This document shows positions 24,439-32,448 of a stretch of DNA of 56,451 bases, one piece after another (within the stretch, counting starts at the first letter, position 1; each line of letters starts with the position of its first letter). The stretch comes from an uncultured Spirochaeta sp. (GTDB taxonomy: Bacteria; Spirochaetota; Spirochaetia; DSM-27196; Alkalispirochaetaceae). A model generated the notes under the pieces. The model was not told the origin of the DNA and made no database searches. It saw only the letters and a list, made by a program, of their open reading frames with translations. The position numbers were made by a program, and so were the translations under genes. The stretch covers positions 1 through 56,451 of the forward strand of contig CAJWEZ010000025.1 of assembly GCA_913030605.1 (NCBI GenBank), read 5' to 3'.

Positions 24439-25649
24439 TCTGGAAAATCGCGTGGGGAAGCGTGGTGCGCCACGGTCGGCGCAGCCTGCTCATCGTGCTG
24501 GTCGTGGCGATCAGCGTGGCGGTCATGCTCTTCGTAACCGGGATGATGGACGGCATGCGCCAGGACTTCTTCGAGACGATGGTCACCAGCGGCGGTCACA
24601 TCCAGGTCGACAGCGCCGACACCGCCGACGCCCTCGATCCGTATTCGCTGGAACTGCTTATCGCCGACTGGCACGGGATCCGCGACTGGTTTCAGTCCCA
24701 GCCGGAGGTGGTGCGCGCCGAACCGGTTCTGACCTTCGGCGCGATGGTTCTGGCCAACGATCACAACGTTCCCCTGGTGGGATACGGGGTGGAACCGGAC
24801 ACCGGGTTTTTCTCCGACGTTCGCAGCGGCGTGGTGTCGGGATCCTTTCTCGACAGCGACGGCATCATGCTGTCCACGGTGACCGCGGGGATGCTCGATG
24901 TCACCGCCGGTGACACCGTTTCCGTTCTGGTGGAAGACTCCACCGGCGCGCCGTACTACCTCGCGTATCCTGTGTCCGGTACCTTCCGGAGCGACGGAGC
25001 CGATTTCGACCAGTCCGCGTTCCTCATCTCGCACGCCGCGGCGCAGGACCTCCTGTACCTGGGCGACGAGACGCGGGAGGTTCGCGTGGTCCTCACCGAC
25101 GAAACGCAGGCCTCGACCGTGGCCGATCGTTTCCGAACCTCCGACGTCGGGACGGCGGACCATCTCCGCGTTCGAACCTGGCGGGAGATCAACGGCGGCA
25201 CCGCGGTGCTGCTGGAAATGTTCGATGTGTTCATGTACGCGGTCAACCTGCTGATCGTTATCGTCGCGGCGACGGTGATCACCAACGCGATTCTCATGAA
25301 CGTCTTCGAAAAGATCGAGGAGTTCGGAATGATGCGGGCAATCGGTCTGACGCGGAAGGGGCAGTTCGGACTGGTCCTGGCGGAAGGGGCGAGCTACGGA
25401 GTCGTCGGCAGCCTGCTCGGAATCGCCGTCGGCGTGCCGATCGTTATCTGGTTCTCCACCCACGGGATCAACTTCGGTGAGATGATGGATTCCTTCGGTC
25501 TGGGTCGAGAGGTCACCACACGATTCGACCTGGAACGGACGATCGTCACCGCGGCCTTTGGTGCCGCCGTCGCGATCGGTGGCAGTCTGTACGCGGGCGT
25601 CACCGCCATGCGGCTGTCGGTCATTGAAAGCATACGGGGGTCAGCATGA
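24435..25649 (+). CDS. ABC exporter permease, LolC/E-like (FtsX domain), first copy
   Basis: A 404-residue type VII ABC permease: one N-terminal helix (SLLIVLVVAISVAVMLFV), a large periplasmic MacB-PCD domain (about 40-270), then three C-terminal helices with FtsX signatures (VNLLIVIVAATVITNAILMNV, EKIEEFGMMRAIGLTRKGQF). The coupling motif EEFGMMRAIG is that of LolC/LolE. It probably pairs with the next gene as a heterodimer powered by the LolD-like ATPase to extract a lipidated substrate and hand it to the LolA-like protein. Confidence 0.92.
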   Translation: MIWKIAWGSVVRHGRRSLLIVLVVAISVAVMLFVTGMMDGMRQDFFETMVTSGGHIQVDSADTADALDPYSLELLIADWHGIRDWFQSQPEVVRAEPVLTFGAMVLANDHNVPLVGYGVEPDTGFFSDVRSGVVSGSFLDSDGIMLSTVTAGMLDVTAGDTVSVLVEDSTGAPYYLAYPVSGTFRSDGADFDQSAFLISHAAAQDLLYLGDETREVRVVLTDETQASTVADRFRTSDVGTADHLRVRTWREINGGTAVLLEMFDVFMYAVNLLIVIVAATVITNAILMNVFEKIEEFGMMRAIGLTRKGQFGLVLAEGASYGVVGSLLGIAVGVPIVIWFSTHGINFGEMMDSFGLGREVTTRFDLERTIVTAAFGAAVAIGGSLYAGVTAMRLSVIESIRGSA

Positions 25650-26944
25650 AACGCCGACGGATAACGGGCGAACTGGCGGCGCTGGCGTGGCGCAATGTGT
25701 GGCGCAACCGGCGGCGGACGACGCTGAACGTGATGGCGCTGAGTGTCGGCATGGGCATCCTGGTGGTGTCGCTGGGCTGGATCGGCGGCTATCACACCTA
25801 CATCTACGACACGCTCAAGGACTTCCAGACCGGCGAACTGCAGGTCATGAATCGCGAATGGTACGCTGAACGGACGCGTCTGCCGGTGGATCTGCTCGTG
25901 AACGACTACGAATCGGTTCGACAGAGCATCGCGGCGGTGGACGGCGTTCGAACAGCTGTAGACGGGACCGCCGCGGTCACCGGGCGGGTGGAGTTCTCGG
26001 CTCGCATCAGCACCGGGCGGCGGAGTTGGCGCAGCGCCGTCACCGCGATCGATCCGCGGTTCGAACCCTCCGTCGGGGTTCTGGGCCGGTACGTAACCGA
26101 CGGGCGCCGGCCGGCGGACCTTGCAGGCACCGACGACCGCGGCATCTGGATCGGACGACCCCTCGCGGAGAAGGCGGGAGTGTCCGTCGGAGACTCGCTT
26201 TTTCTCCGGGCGGTGAACCGTCACGGCGTGGAAAACCTGTACGACGCGCGGGTCGTGGGGATCTTCGAGTACGGGTATCCCGCCCTGGACGAACAGATGA
26301 TCTACGTGGACCTGTCGACGGCCACCGAACTCCTGGACCTCGACGGCGCGGTAACTCACGTGGTGGTGCGTCTGGACGACGGTACCAGCGTTACGACCGG
26401 CCTGGAGCGGGTCCGGGGCGCCGTGGCATCGACCGCCGACGCCGGAACCCTCGAGGTGCGTCCCTGGCAGGATTTCGCGCGCACCGCGGTGAGCGCGGTG
26501 GAAAGCGATACCCACAGCTTCATCCTGATGATGATCGTCATGTATCTGCTGATCGTTCTGGGAATCCTCAACTCCATGTCCATGAGCGTGCACGAACGGA
26601 CCCGCGAGATCGGGACGATCAGGGCGATCGGGATGCGGGGACGGTCGCTGCTGGCGATGTTTGCGCTGGAGAGCGTGTGGCAGGCCGCGATCGCCACTGT
26701 GGTGGCGCTGGTCGTCACCGTTCCGATCGCTCTTTGGCTGGCGCTCGGTGGCGTTGATATCGCATCCAGCATGCCGGACACGATGCCGATTCCCTTCGGC
26801 GAGCGCTTTCGCGCCGATTTTGCGGTGTGGCACTACCTGTTCACCGCCGCCAGCGGCCTGCTCACGGCGCTCCTCGGAGCGATCATCCCCGCGCGGCGGG
26901 CAGCAAAACTGACCGTAGCCGAGGCGATGCGCAGCGTGGGTTAG
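25646..26944 (+). CDS. ABC exporter permease, LolC/E-like (FtsX domain), second copy
   Basis: A 432-residue partner of the preceding permease. N-terminal cytoplasmic WRNVWRNRRRTTLNVMALS leads into the first helix; a periplasmic domain follows, and the C-terminal FtsX part has VMYLLIVLGILNSMSMSV, ERTREIGTIRAIGMRGRSLL and a final helix pair ending ARRAAKLTVAEAMRSV. Its start overlaps the first permease's stop. Last gene of the operon. Having two different permeases suggests a LolC/LolE-style asymmetric complex rather than a MacB homodimer. Confidence 0.92.
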   Translation: MKRRRITGELAALAWRNVWRNRRRTTLNVMALSVGMGILVVSLGWIGGYHTYIYDTLKDFQTGELQVMNREWYAERTRLPVDLLVNDYESVRQSIAAVDGVRTAVDGTAAVTGRVEFSARISTGRRSWRSAVTAIDPRFEPSVGVLGRYVTDGRRPADLAGTDDRGIWIGRPLAEKAGVSVGDSLFLRAVNRHGVENLYDARVVGIFEYGYPALDEQMIYVDLSTATELLDLDGAVTHVVVRLDDGTSVTTGLERVRGAVASTADAGTLEVRPWQDFARTAVSAVESDTHSFILMMIVMYLLIVLGILNSMSMSVHERTREIGTIRAIGMRGRSLLAMFALESVWQAAIATVVALVVTVPIALWLALGGVDIASSMPDTMPIPFGERFRADFAVWHYLFTAASGLLTALLGAIIPARRAAKLTVAEAMRSVG

Positions 26945-26950
26945 TGATTT

Positions 26951-26980
26951 TTGGACGATTCTTCTGATTTCTGCTATGAT
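26951..26980 (+). promoter_or_regulatory. Promoter of the 27-kb hypothetical gene
   Basis: TTGGAC (26951-26956), 18 bases, TATGAT (26975-26980). An ATG lies eight bases beyond the -10 box at 26989, so the message would start essentially at the start codon. Confidence 0.6.
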
Positions 26981-26988
26981 TGTGTCAA

Positions 26989-28008
26989 ATGACCGGCCCT
27001 TCCATTCAAAAAACACTTGCCGCCATTCGTGCCAGGTTCCGCGTTCCCCGTTCATCCAACGGGGACGCGATGACCGACACCAGCCCTGAACGGGTGGTGG
27101 ACGACCTCAGGCTCTACCTCCCCCAGCTGGCGCGAACGATCGCCGACCACCAGGAGTACGAGCGACAGATTGCCCACGGCTTGCCACCGGATTCGGGGCT
27201 GATTCTTCGTTTCGACATCGGCGACTACGTGGCGGACGTGTGTGACTTTTTCGCGCGGAAGGGGATCACTCCGACGGACGATGATCTGCTGTTTCGCGGC
27301 ATGGTCGAACTCCTTGTGCCGCCGGAATCGGCCCGCGACACGGTATCGCCGCATATCTGGCGCCAGCTGTTCGCGGGGACGCTTGCGACTCTGGCCGAAC
27401 GGTTCGACCGGCCGCTCCCGCAATTGACCAAGTATTTCTATCACCGGATCTCGCAGGCGGGATCCCTGAACGGCGTGCCGTCGACGCAGGTACTGCAGTA
27501 TTTCCAGGAGGCGCTTGACCTCGTGCCCTCCCGTTCGGCTCCCGCCGGTGACCGGGGTACGGCCTCTGTGGATTTCGATCGCGCGGCGGATCTGACCAGG
27601 CGCGCCTTTGCGGCGTGCGGGGCCGGCACCTACCGGGCGCTGCGCGTCCTGGTCATGAGACGACACGGGCTGGAGCTCGTTTCCTCACTCCTGGTGATGA
27701 CCTCCGCGGCTGTCGCGATCGTCGCTGTTGCCCCGGCTCTTTCGATACGCGGGGCGGTGCTGGAAGCACCGTTTTCGCCCGCCACCGTGATTCAGGCCGC
27801 CGTGATACTGGTGTACGCGGTGGGTCTGTCCGTTCGAATTCAGCGCTATCGTCTTCGGTCCAGTCGCCGACGAATCCTGGTCCGGATGTTCAGCTCGATC
27901 GTGGAAACGTTCGACCTGTCGTACCAGGATACCGACCGCATCCTTCGCGACATGTTCGGCACCGGTCTGGCGGAGCTCCGACGCGCGTTCCTTCCGCGTC
28001 GGAGATGA
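26989..28008 (+). CDS. Hypothetical protein with two C-terminal membrane helices
   Basis: A 339-residue protein I do not recognise. The first 220 residues are soluble and helical (RVVDDLRLYLPQLARTIADHQEYERQ, DDLLFRGMVELLVPPESARD), followed by two hydrophobic segments around 235-290 (SSLLVMTSAAVAIVAVAPAL, AVILVYAVGLSV) and a basic C-terminal tail. No signal peptide, so the large N-terminal part should be cytoplasmic. The start is uncertain: ATG 26989 fits the close promoter and a leaderless message, but codons up to 27069 use far more A/T in third positions than the rest, and an ATG at 27070 follows GGGGAC. It stands alone between the ABC operon and a convergent redox cluster. Confidence 0.7.
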   Translation: MTGPSIQKTLAAIRARFRVPRSSNGDAMTDTSPERVVDDLRLYLPQLARTIADHQEYERQIAHGLPPDSGLILRFDIGDYVADVCDFFARKGITPTDDDLLFRGMVELLVPPESARDTVSPHIWRQLFAGTLATLAERFDRPLPQLTKYFYHRISQAGSLNGVPSTQVLQYFQEALDLVPSRSAPAGDRGTASVDFDRAADLTRRAFAACGAGTYRALRVLVMRRHGLELVSSLLVMTSAAVAIVAVAPALSIRGAVLEAPFSPATVIQAAVILVYAVGLSVRIQRYRLRSSRRRILVRMFSSIVETFDLSYQDTDRILRDMFGTGLAELRRAFLPRRR

Positions 28009-28056
28009 TGGATCGGGCGTGGCGCAGCGTCGTCGTGCCCGCGTTCCCGGCCCCTC

Positions 28057-29328
28057 CTACCCCAGGGAAAACGCCTCGAAGGTGACGTTGCTGCGGGTGA
28101 CACCCAGCGATGCCAGGGCGTCGGTGATCACCGAGCGAACCCGCGGCGACGAGCACAGGTAGTACGAGTAGTGCTCGGGGTCCGGGATCTCCCGGCGAAA
28201 GAACTCCTCCGAGAACCGGATCCCGTCCTCGTCGTACACGAGGAGGCGGATGTCGAGTCCCTCCGCGGCACGGTGGATTTCGGCGAGCTGGTCGTGATCC
28301 AGGATCTGCTCGCGCCGGTCCACGGCAAGGAACGCCAGGACGGAGCGCGCCTCGCCGGCGGCGGCGATCTCTTTCAGCAGGCTCACGATGGGAACCGTGC
28401 CGACACCCGAGCCGATCAGGCAGATCTGCTCGTGCCGGCGGGGACGGAAGTTGCCGAACGGCCGGCTGACTTCAACTGTCTCCCCCACCTGCAGATTCGC
28501 AATGTGGTTGGTGAAATCCCCGCTCATACGAATCCCGAAGCGGATCGTGCCCTCATGCGGCACCGACAGAAACGAGAACGGGTGTTCCTCGATCTTGCCG
28601 TTGGCGTTCCGGGACCGGAGGAATGCGAACTGCCCCGCGCGATACGAGTAGCGCCCCGTAGGCTCCAGTTCCACGTTCACTATGTCGTGGTGCCGGGTCA
28701 CCGCGGTGACCGTCGCCCGTTTTCGGAAGGCACCCATCGCCGACAGGATCGGCAGGCTCCACGCCAGAGCGAACATGACGAAGTACACGGCAGCGGAGGC
28801 CGGGGGAACGGTGGCGAACACGCCGGCGGAGGTGATATGCAGGAACAGCAGCGTCGTCACCGAGAGCATCAGGATGCGGTGAACGAACTTCGACCGGTCG
28901 TAGGCCGCGGCATTGGTACGTCGTGCGGCGCGTTGCAGAAGGCTGCGGATTCGCCGGAACCCGGGGACCGGAATCCACAGGATCGCGACGGCAAAGAACC
29001 CGGTTACCATCACCAGGAGCGCCCAGGTTACGGCGTTGAAGTACGCGCCGGTGGCGGTCTTGAAGATTCCATGCCACGCGATCGCGATCATTAGGCCGAT
29101 GCTCGACAGGACGTGGAAGCGAATCCGCTGGTCGTACGGAATGAGACGCTGCAGCACCGGAACCTTGGCGGCGACGATCGCGTTTGCCAGCATCCAGTGT
29201 ACGGCGGTGATCGATGCGGCGAAATCCAGGGCCATGACCGGACCGTAGGCCCACTGATTGGCCAGGAACACGGCGACCTGAGCCGCCGGTACAACAAGGT
29301 ACAGCACCAGCAACGTCAGCATGGTCAC
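28057..29328 (-). CDS. Ferric-reductase-like membrane flavoprotein (FAD/NAD(P)H reductase)
   Basis: A 423-residue protein with six membrane helices (residues 1-205) carrying spaced histidines that could hold b-type haem (VHWMLAN, RFHVLSSIG, AWHGIF, FVHRIL, LFLHIT). A cytoplasmic ferredoxin-reductase module follows: FAD-binding YSYRAGQFAFLR and HPFSFLS, then NAD(P)H-binding GSGVGTVPIVSLLKE and YYLCSSPRVRS. Architecture matches the ferric-reductase/NOX superfamily, passing electrons from NAD(P)H across the membrane. The GTG start overlaps the stop of the flavodoxin-like gene (GTGA). Last gene of a three-gene cluster; the electron acceptor is unknown. Confidence 0.88.
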   Translation of the reverse strand: MTMLTLLVLYLVVPAAQVAVFLANQWAYGPVMALDFAASITAVHWMLANAIVAAKVPVLQRLIPYDQRIRFHVLSSIGLMIAIAWHGIFKTATGAYFNAVTWALLVMVTGFFAVAILWIPVPGFRRIRSLLQRAARRTNAAAYDRSKFVHRILMLSVTTLLFLHITSAGVFATVPPASAAVYFVMFALAWSLPILSAMGAFRKRATVTAVTRHHDIVNVELEPTGRYSYRAGQFAFLRSRNANGKIEEHPFSFLSVPHEGTIRFGIRMSGDFTNHIANLQVGETVEVSRPFGNFRPRRHEQICLIGSGVGTVPIVSLLKEIAAAGEARSVLAFLAVDRREQILDHDQLAEIHRAAEGLDIRLLVYDEDGIRFSEEFFRREIPDPEHYSYYLCSSPRVRSVITDALASLGVTRSNVTFEAFSLG

Positions 29329-29829
29329 GCTCCCTGTCCGGCGCTGTCGAGGGCGTCAAGGACGAACTGTGCCCACTGCAGGTGCATCTGGTACACGTCG
29401 TTGGTCCCGCCGAAAAGACCGGTGCCACGCCACTGGGTCGCCGCCGTCACGGCGTCGACGCCGTTGGTCTCCACCGCGGTGGTCCGCCGTCGGCTCTCGA
29501 GGTTGACAGTGACAAGCGACACCTGGCTCTGCCACTGATCGACGATCGACGATCGGCGTGAACGCGGGGTCCATTCCGGAGGTGCGGCCGGTGTTGAGAA
29601 CGACCACCGCACGATAGTCGGCGGGATTGACTCCCCCAGCCTGGTTCGCCGACATGATATGCATGTGGTAGCCCCCGTGTCGCTGCACGTAGTCGTTGAG
29701 AAACTGGATCGCGTGGCCGTTGGTGGAGGTTCGCCCGTCGTAGACAACCAGGTAGTCCTGGTTGGAGGCCGCAAACGTGGTGGCCGCGATCAGCACAAGC
29801 AGTGCACTCAGCATCATTGTCCGTTTCAT
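29325..29829 (-). pseudogene. Exported flavodoxin-like protein, frameshifted by a 7-bp duplication
   Basis: The gene starts at ATG 29829 behind AGGAGAAGG, with a signal peptide (MLSALLVLIAATTFAAS) and a flavodoxin-fold-like start (YLVVYDGRTSTNGHAIQFLNDYVQRHG). The frame breaks after MDPAFTPIVD, at a tandem repeat of GATCGTC (minus strand). Removing one copy continues as QWQSQVSLVTVNLES and runs to a stop that overlaps the reductase GTG, restoring about 165 residues. So the gene is a clean single-event frameshift, or an assembly error, in an otherwise well-kept reading frame. An exported flavodoxin-like protein between two membrane redox proteins would make sense as an electron shuttle; FMN binding is unproven. 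Confidence 0.75.
29537..29554 (+). repeat. 7-bp tandem repeat causing a frameshift
   Basis: GATCGAC at 29537-29543 is repeated at 29544-29550 and followed by GATC. One copy is in excess relative to an open frame; a change of one unit switches the flavodoxin-like gene on or off. Confidence 0.85.
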
Positions 29830-29854
29830 ATCCTTCTCCTTCTCCCGTGTGTGA

Positions 29855-30364
29855 TCAGTATGCGATGACCCACGCTACGCCCAGGGCAAACGCGGCGCTG
29901 GCGCCGGTCCCCACCCAGCGGTGGAGCTGTACGTTTCCATCTCCGCCCTCGTCGGACTCGCCCGGCTCGATCATCATGTTCGCGATGAACCCGAGTGTTC
30001 CCAGCGATGTAAGCGCCACGTGGCCGAGGGGGATGGAACGATCACGAATGTAGGTGTTGATGCCGACCGCGGTGGACGCGACCGCCAGACCGGTGGTCCC
30101 GAGGGCGGCGGCGCCGTGGAGTTCCCCCGGGTACAGCCAACCCAGCAATCCGGTGGTCGCGACGCCCGCCATGGTGGCGTAGCCGAGGACGCGATGCAGC
30201 TGTGCCCCGCGCGTCCACGACGTGATCGCCGTGGGATCGTCGGCGGAGAGGCCACTGGATACGGAAAGCAGCCGTTCGAGGTCCGCTTCCTGGGCGCTCA
30301 CCGTTCCGATTCCGGTGCCCGCGACCAACAGGGTCAGCAGAATCACCGTTCGTGTTCGTTTCAT
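29855..30364 (-). CDS. Small exported/membrane protein with paired histidines (cytochrome b561-like)
   Basis: A 169-residue protein: signal-like N-terminus ending VSAQE, then four membrane helices. Histidines sit at helix starts in repeated contexts (AQLHRVLGYATMAG, GELHGAAALG, IPLGHVALTSLG, VQLHRWVGTGASAA), a spacing like haem-binding four-helix proteins. Haem b binding is inference. First gene of the minus-strand redox cluster; 25 bases separate it from the flavodoxin-like gene. TACTGT ends six bases before the ATG, predicting a leaderless message, and no -35 box is seen; 11-bp repeats upstream suggest activation by an OmpR/PhoB-type regulator. Confidence 0.75.
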   Translation of the reverse strand: MKRTRTVILLTLLVAGTGIGTVSAQEADLERLLSVSSGLSADDPTAITSWTRGAQLHRVLGYATMAGVATTGLLGWLYPGELHGAAALGTTGLAVASTAVGINTYIRDRSIPLGHVALTSLGTLGFIANMMIEPGESDEGGDGNVQLHRWVGTGASAAFALGVAWVIAY

Positions 30365-30402
30365 GACCACACAGTACGGCCCGATCGTGTTGAGAGCTGG
30401 AG

Positions 30403-30436
30403 GATTCGGTGAAGATTCTGTGAAGGATATGGTGAC
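30403..30436 (-). promoter_or_regulatory. 11-bp tandem repeats upstream of the redox cluster
   Basis: Plus-strand GATTCGGTGAA (30403-30413) and GATTCTGTGAA (30414-30424) differ at one base, and a looser third copy GATATGGTGAC lies at 30426-30436. Read on the minus strand they give TTCAC repeated every 11 bp, the periodicity bound by OmpR/PhoB-family regulators. They lie upstream of a -10-only promoter (TACTGT, plus-strand 30371-30376), as in activator-dependent promoters. Confidence 0.6.
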
Positions 30437-30470
30437 GGCGTCCGGCGTTCGGGGTCCGGACTGCGGCGAA

Positions 30471-32375
30471 TCAGCCGCCGACGCGGTTCCGTCCCGCCTG
30501 CTTGGCGGCGTAGAGTCGCGTGTCCGCGGACTTAACGATCTCTCCGGGGGTGCTCAGTTCCCCGGTCCACGCCGCGGCCCCGGCACTGACGGTCACCACG
30601 CCGTGCACGCTCTCGGGAAACGGAACCTCCAGGGTAGAGACCTGGCGAACGATCCGCTCGGCCGTGGCGGTGGTGGCGGTGAGGTCTGTGTCCGGACAGA
30701 GCACGGCGAGCTCCTCTCCCCCGTAGCGGTACACGCGATCCTCCCGTCGGATGACCTCGGCCACGCGGGTGCTGACCCGCACGAGCGCCTCGTCTCCCTC
30801 CTGATGTCCGTGGGAATCGTTGAACAGCTTGAACTGATCGAGATCGATCATGATGAGACCGAAGGAACCGGTCCCGGCCACTGCCTCCCGGACGAGGGCG
30901 GACAGGTCCCGATCGAACGCGCGTCGATTGTGGATTCCGGTGAGTCCGTCGAGAATGCTCAGTTCCCGAAGCGCTTCATTGGCGGTCAGGAGTTCCCGGG
31001 TCCGTTCTTCGACGACGCGTTCCATTTCGCGATTTGCATCGAGAATTCGCGCCGACATCTCGTAAAACCGACGCGCGGTCAGACCGATTTCGTTGTCCAG
31101 ATCCCGAGGCAGAGGGACGTCGCCGTGGGCGACCTCGGCGAACCGCGCCTCACCCAGATACTCCGCCGCGGTCCTGAGTTGGGCCAGCGGTCGCGCCGCC
31201 CGGCGTCGTACAAGCACGAAAAACACGAGCATGAGGACGACCAGGAGAATCACGCTCTCCCCGAGGCGCTCAAGCGCCGCCCGGTGCGCTGCGGCGCGGA
31301 TCTCGGATTTCGGATACACGTCCACGAACCACCAGTCGGGGCCCTCCAGGCGTCCCACGGTGAGATATGCATCGTCCTCGGCGTTGTCCACAACGATCGT
31401 ACCGTCGTTCTCCAGCGCAGCCGGGTGATCGTTCAGGGCGGACCGGATCGCCTCGTAGGATCGAACGATCGCGGGGTCTCCGATTTCATCGAACGAAAGC
31501 TGACCCACCCACTTCTGATCTTCCGAGGGCGGTGTCGGCCTCGCTACGAGGTACCCGTCCTCACGCATAAGAAACGCGTAGCCCGCCCGGGCCCGTCCCG
31601 ACCGCAGTCGCGTCATGAGATCGGTTAGCGGTACGTCGTGGCTCGGATTGATCAGGTGCCGTCCGTCGTGATCCACCGGCACCTCGTAGGTGATCATCCA
31701 CTCGTCGGCGGTGTCGTCGAAATACAGGCCGGTCCAGACGGGCTCCCGTTCCGGATTGCGATCCTGCAGAGTTGCAGCGATGACGCCCAGTTCGTTCATG
31801 GGGAGGTCGGCACGGGCCTGCAGCCCCCAGGGAACGTCGGGCCAGAACAGGGTGATCGCGTTCTCCGGGAATGACACGTGGGTGTTCGCGAAACGGGTCT
31901 GGAACCCGGGTCCCAGTTGGGAAAGAAGGCGGTATGAAAGCACCAGCCGGCGCCTGAAGTCAGCGTCGTCCACCGGCTGGTTGTTGCCGATAAAGCTGGA
32001 CACGCCGTACCGGAAATGGCCGCTCGTATCGTACACGCCGTCGAAGAACTTCCGCCGCATGCGTACGGCGCCGTCATCGCCGCGGATGTAGAGCCGGTCG
32101 AAATCGGCGTCGCTGACGGAGACTCTGTCATCCAGGTACAGGCGGAGAAACGCGTCGCGAAAGACGTTTAGATTGTCCCTGGCCAGGCTGAAGATCGCGG
32201 TCTCGCGTTCAACCCGCTCCGAGACGAGCTGCCGCAGGACGCTGAGCGTTTCTCTGGTACGGCGGGTGTAGGTCGTGAGGTACGCGGCCGCGGACAAAAC
32301 GATCGTGACGACGATGCCGACGGCGAGCGTCCGAACCAGAACGTCTCGCATCAGTGAGCGGGTACGATGGATCAT
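30471..32375 (-). CDS. Membrane diguanylate cyclase with extracytoplasmic sensor
   Basis: A 634-residue GGDEF protein. An N-terminal membrane helix (VRTLAVGIVVTIVLSAAAYL), a large periplasmic domain of about 330 residues with Cache-like phrases (WTGLYFDDTADEWMITYEVP, GWWFVDVYPKSEI-like end), a second helix (LLVVLMLVFFVLV), a HAMP-like linker, a short coiled coil, and the catalytic domain with LDGLTGIHNRRAF, DLDQFKLFNDSHGHQEGDEAL and RYGGEEL (GGEEF-class active site, around residue 552). The product is cyclic di-GMP from GTP. There is no clear RxxD inhibitory site. No EAL domain. It stands alone, with its own promoter embedded in the araB terminator; its sensed ligand is unknown, though being next to araBA makes a sugar conceivable. 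Confidence 0.92.
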   Translation of the reverse strand: MIHRTRSLMRDVLVRTLAVGIVVTIVLSAAAYLTTYTRRTRETLSVLRQLVSERVERETAIFSLARDNLNVFRDAFLRLYLDDRVSVSDADFDRLYIRGDDGAVRMRRKFFDGVYDTSGHFRYGVSSFIGNNQPVDDADFRRRLVLSYRLLSQLGPGFQTRFANTHVSFPENAITLFWPDVPWGLQARADLPMNELGVIAATLQDRNPEREPVWTGLYFDDTADEWMITYEVPVDHDGRHLINPSHDVPLTDLMTRLRSGRARAGYAFLMREDGYLVARPTPPSEDQKWVGQLSFDEIGDPAIVRSYEAIRSALNDHPAALENDGTIVVDNAEDDAYLTVGRLEGPDWWFVDVYPKSEIRAAAHRAALERLGESVILLVVLMLVFFVLVRRRAARPLAQLRTAAEYLGEARFAEVAHGDVPLPRDLDNEIGLTARRFYEMSARILDANREMERVVEERTRELLTANEALRELSILDGLTGIHNRRAFDRDLSALVREAVAGTGSFGLIMIDLDQFKLFNDSHGHQEGDEALVRVSTRVAEVIRREDRVYRYGGEELAVLCPDTDLTATTATAERIVRQVSTLEVPFPESVHGVVTVSAGAAAWTGELSTPGEIVKSADTRLYAAKQAGRNRVGG

Positions 32376-32386
32376 GGCGGAGGACG

Positions 32387-32415
32387 ATTGTAGGGAGCCC
32401 GGGCGCCTCCTGCAA
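32387..32415 (-). promoter_or_regulatory. Promoter of the GGDEF gene inside the araB terminator
   Basis: Minus strand: TTGCAG (32410-32415), 17 bases, TACAAT (32387-32392). The ATG at 32375 follows 11 bases after the -10 box and has no ribosome-binding site. The -35 box lies in the loop of the hairpin at 32398-32425. Confidence 0.65.
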
Positions 32416-32425
32416 GACGCCCGGG
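32398..32425 (-). terminator. Hairpin after araB
   Basis: CCCGGGCG (32398-32405) and CGCCCGGG (32418-32425) form a perfect 8-bp stem with a 12-base loop, 24-51 bases past the araB stop on the minus strand. No strong T-run follows, so termination may be partial. Confidence 0.55.
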
Positions 32426-32448
32426 TGTGGGGATGGGCAGAGAGCGCC

